Part shown: positions 63,981 to 64,000 of the stretch, piece after piece
Numbering within the stretch: the first letter of the stretch is position 1
Layout of the letters: the number at the start of each line of letters is the position of its first letter
Origin: Litoditis marina
Taxonomy: Eukaryota; Nematoda; Chromadorea; Rhabditida; Rhabditidae
DNA: 64,000 nt
Assembly (NCBI GenBank): GCA_964036275.1
Contig: OZ038436.1
Location: 24,030,639-24,094,638 of the forward strand
Direction: 5' to 3'
The notes under the pieces: generated by a model
The model's input: only the letters and a program-made list of their open reading frames with translations
Databases searched by the model: none
Told to the model about the DNA's origin: nothing
Translations under genes and position numbers: made by a program

Positions 63981-64000
63981 GTAAGAACCATATTTTCGGT

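Noticed and set aside
1..64000. tRNA, rRNA or SL RNA genes
   Set aside because: No cloverleaf with A and B box promoters, ribosomal segment or spliced-leader sequence was recognised by eye; a covariance-model scan would be decisive.

Overview
The window is nuclear DNA of a nematode, most likely a rhabditid. The support is: GT-AG introns in every gene; AG acceptors directly in front of several start codons, as in spliced-leader trans-splicing; four loci encoding the nematode-typical cysteine-rich DB module; and AT-rich introns and spacers full of small palindromic transposons (MITEs). Genes were assembled by hand from splice sites, intron phase and recalled family sequences; no search was run.

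Layout. 1-18 kb: rictor (TORC2 subunit) on the minus strand, from a start at 18,038 to the left edge, where its 3' end is missing. Its 7.8-kb intron (9,901-2,092) holds a complete ten-exon plus-strand gene, DB1, for a secreted Q/N/P-rich DB protein. 18-32 kb: gene-poor and transposon-rich, with a possible 49-codon gene, a fold-back element, a Mutator-like element and a truncated DB gene. 32.7-39.5 kb: DB2, minus strand. 41.5-43.4 kb: DB3, minus strand; the truncated copy at 29.6-31.8 kb is its inverted partial duplicate. 43.9-46.3 kb: a 5'-truncated non-LTR retrotransposon with two nonsense codons. 47.6-51.1 kb: repeats and an unidentified plus-strand exon chain.

51.6-59.1 kb: TRAPPC13 and, upstream on the same strand, BTF3 (NAC beta, icd-1 in C. 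elegans), spaced like a nematode operon. The BTF3 start region carries a one-base frame break. 59.6-61.5 kb: a terminal-inverted-repeat element. 61.8 kb to the right edge: CHMP4/VPS32, plus strand, incomplete. From memory, TRAPPC13, icd-1 and vps-32.1 are also close neighbours in C. elegans, which would make this conserved microsynteny.

Functionally the housekeeping genes cover TORC2 signalling (rictor), nascent-chain handling (BTF3), vesicle tethering (TRAPPC13) and ESCRT-III membrane remodelling (CHMP4). The DB genes encode secreted disulfide-rich proteins of unknown function. The most notable observations are the nested opposite-strand DB gene, the DB3 duplication with a 9-bp target duplication and an intact empty site elsewhere in the window, and the many MITEs lying at or next to splice donors.
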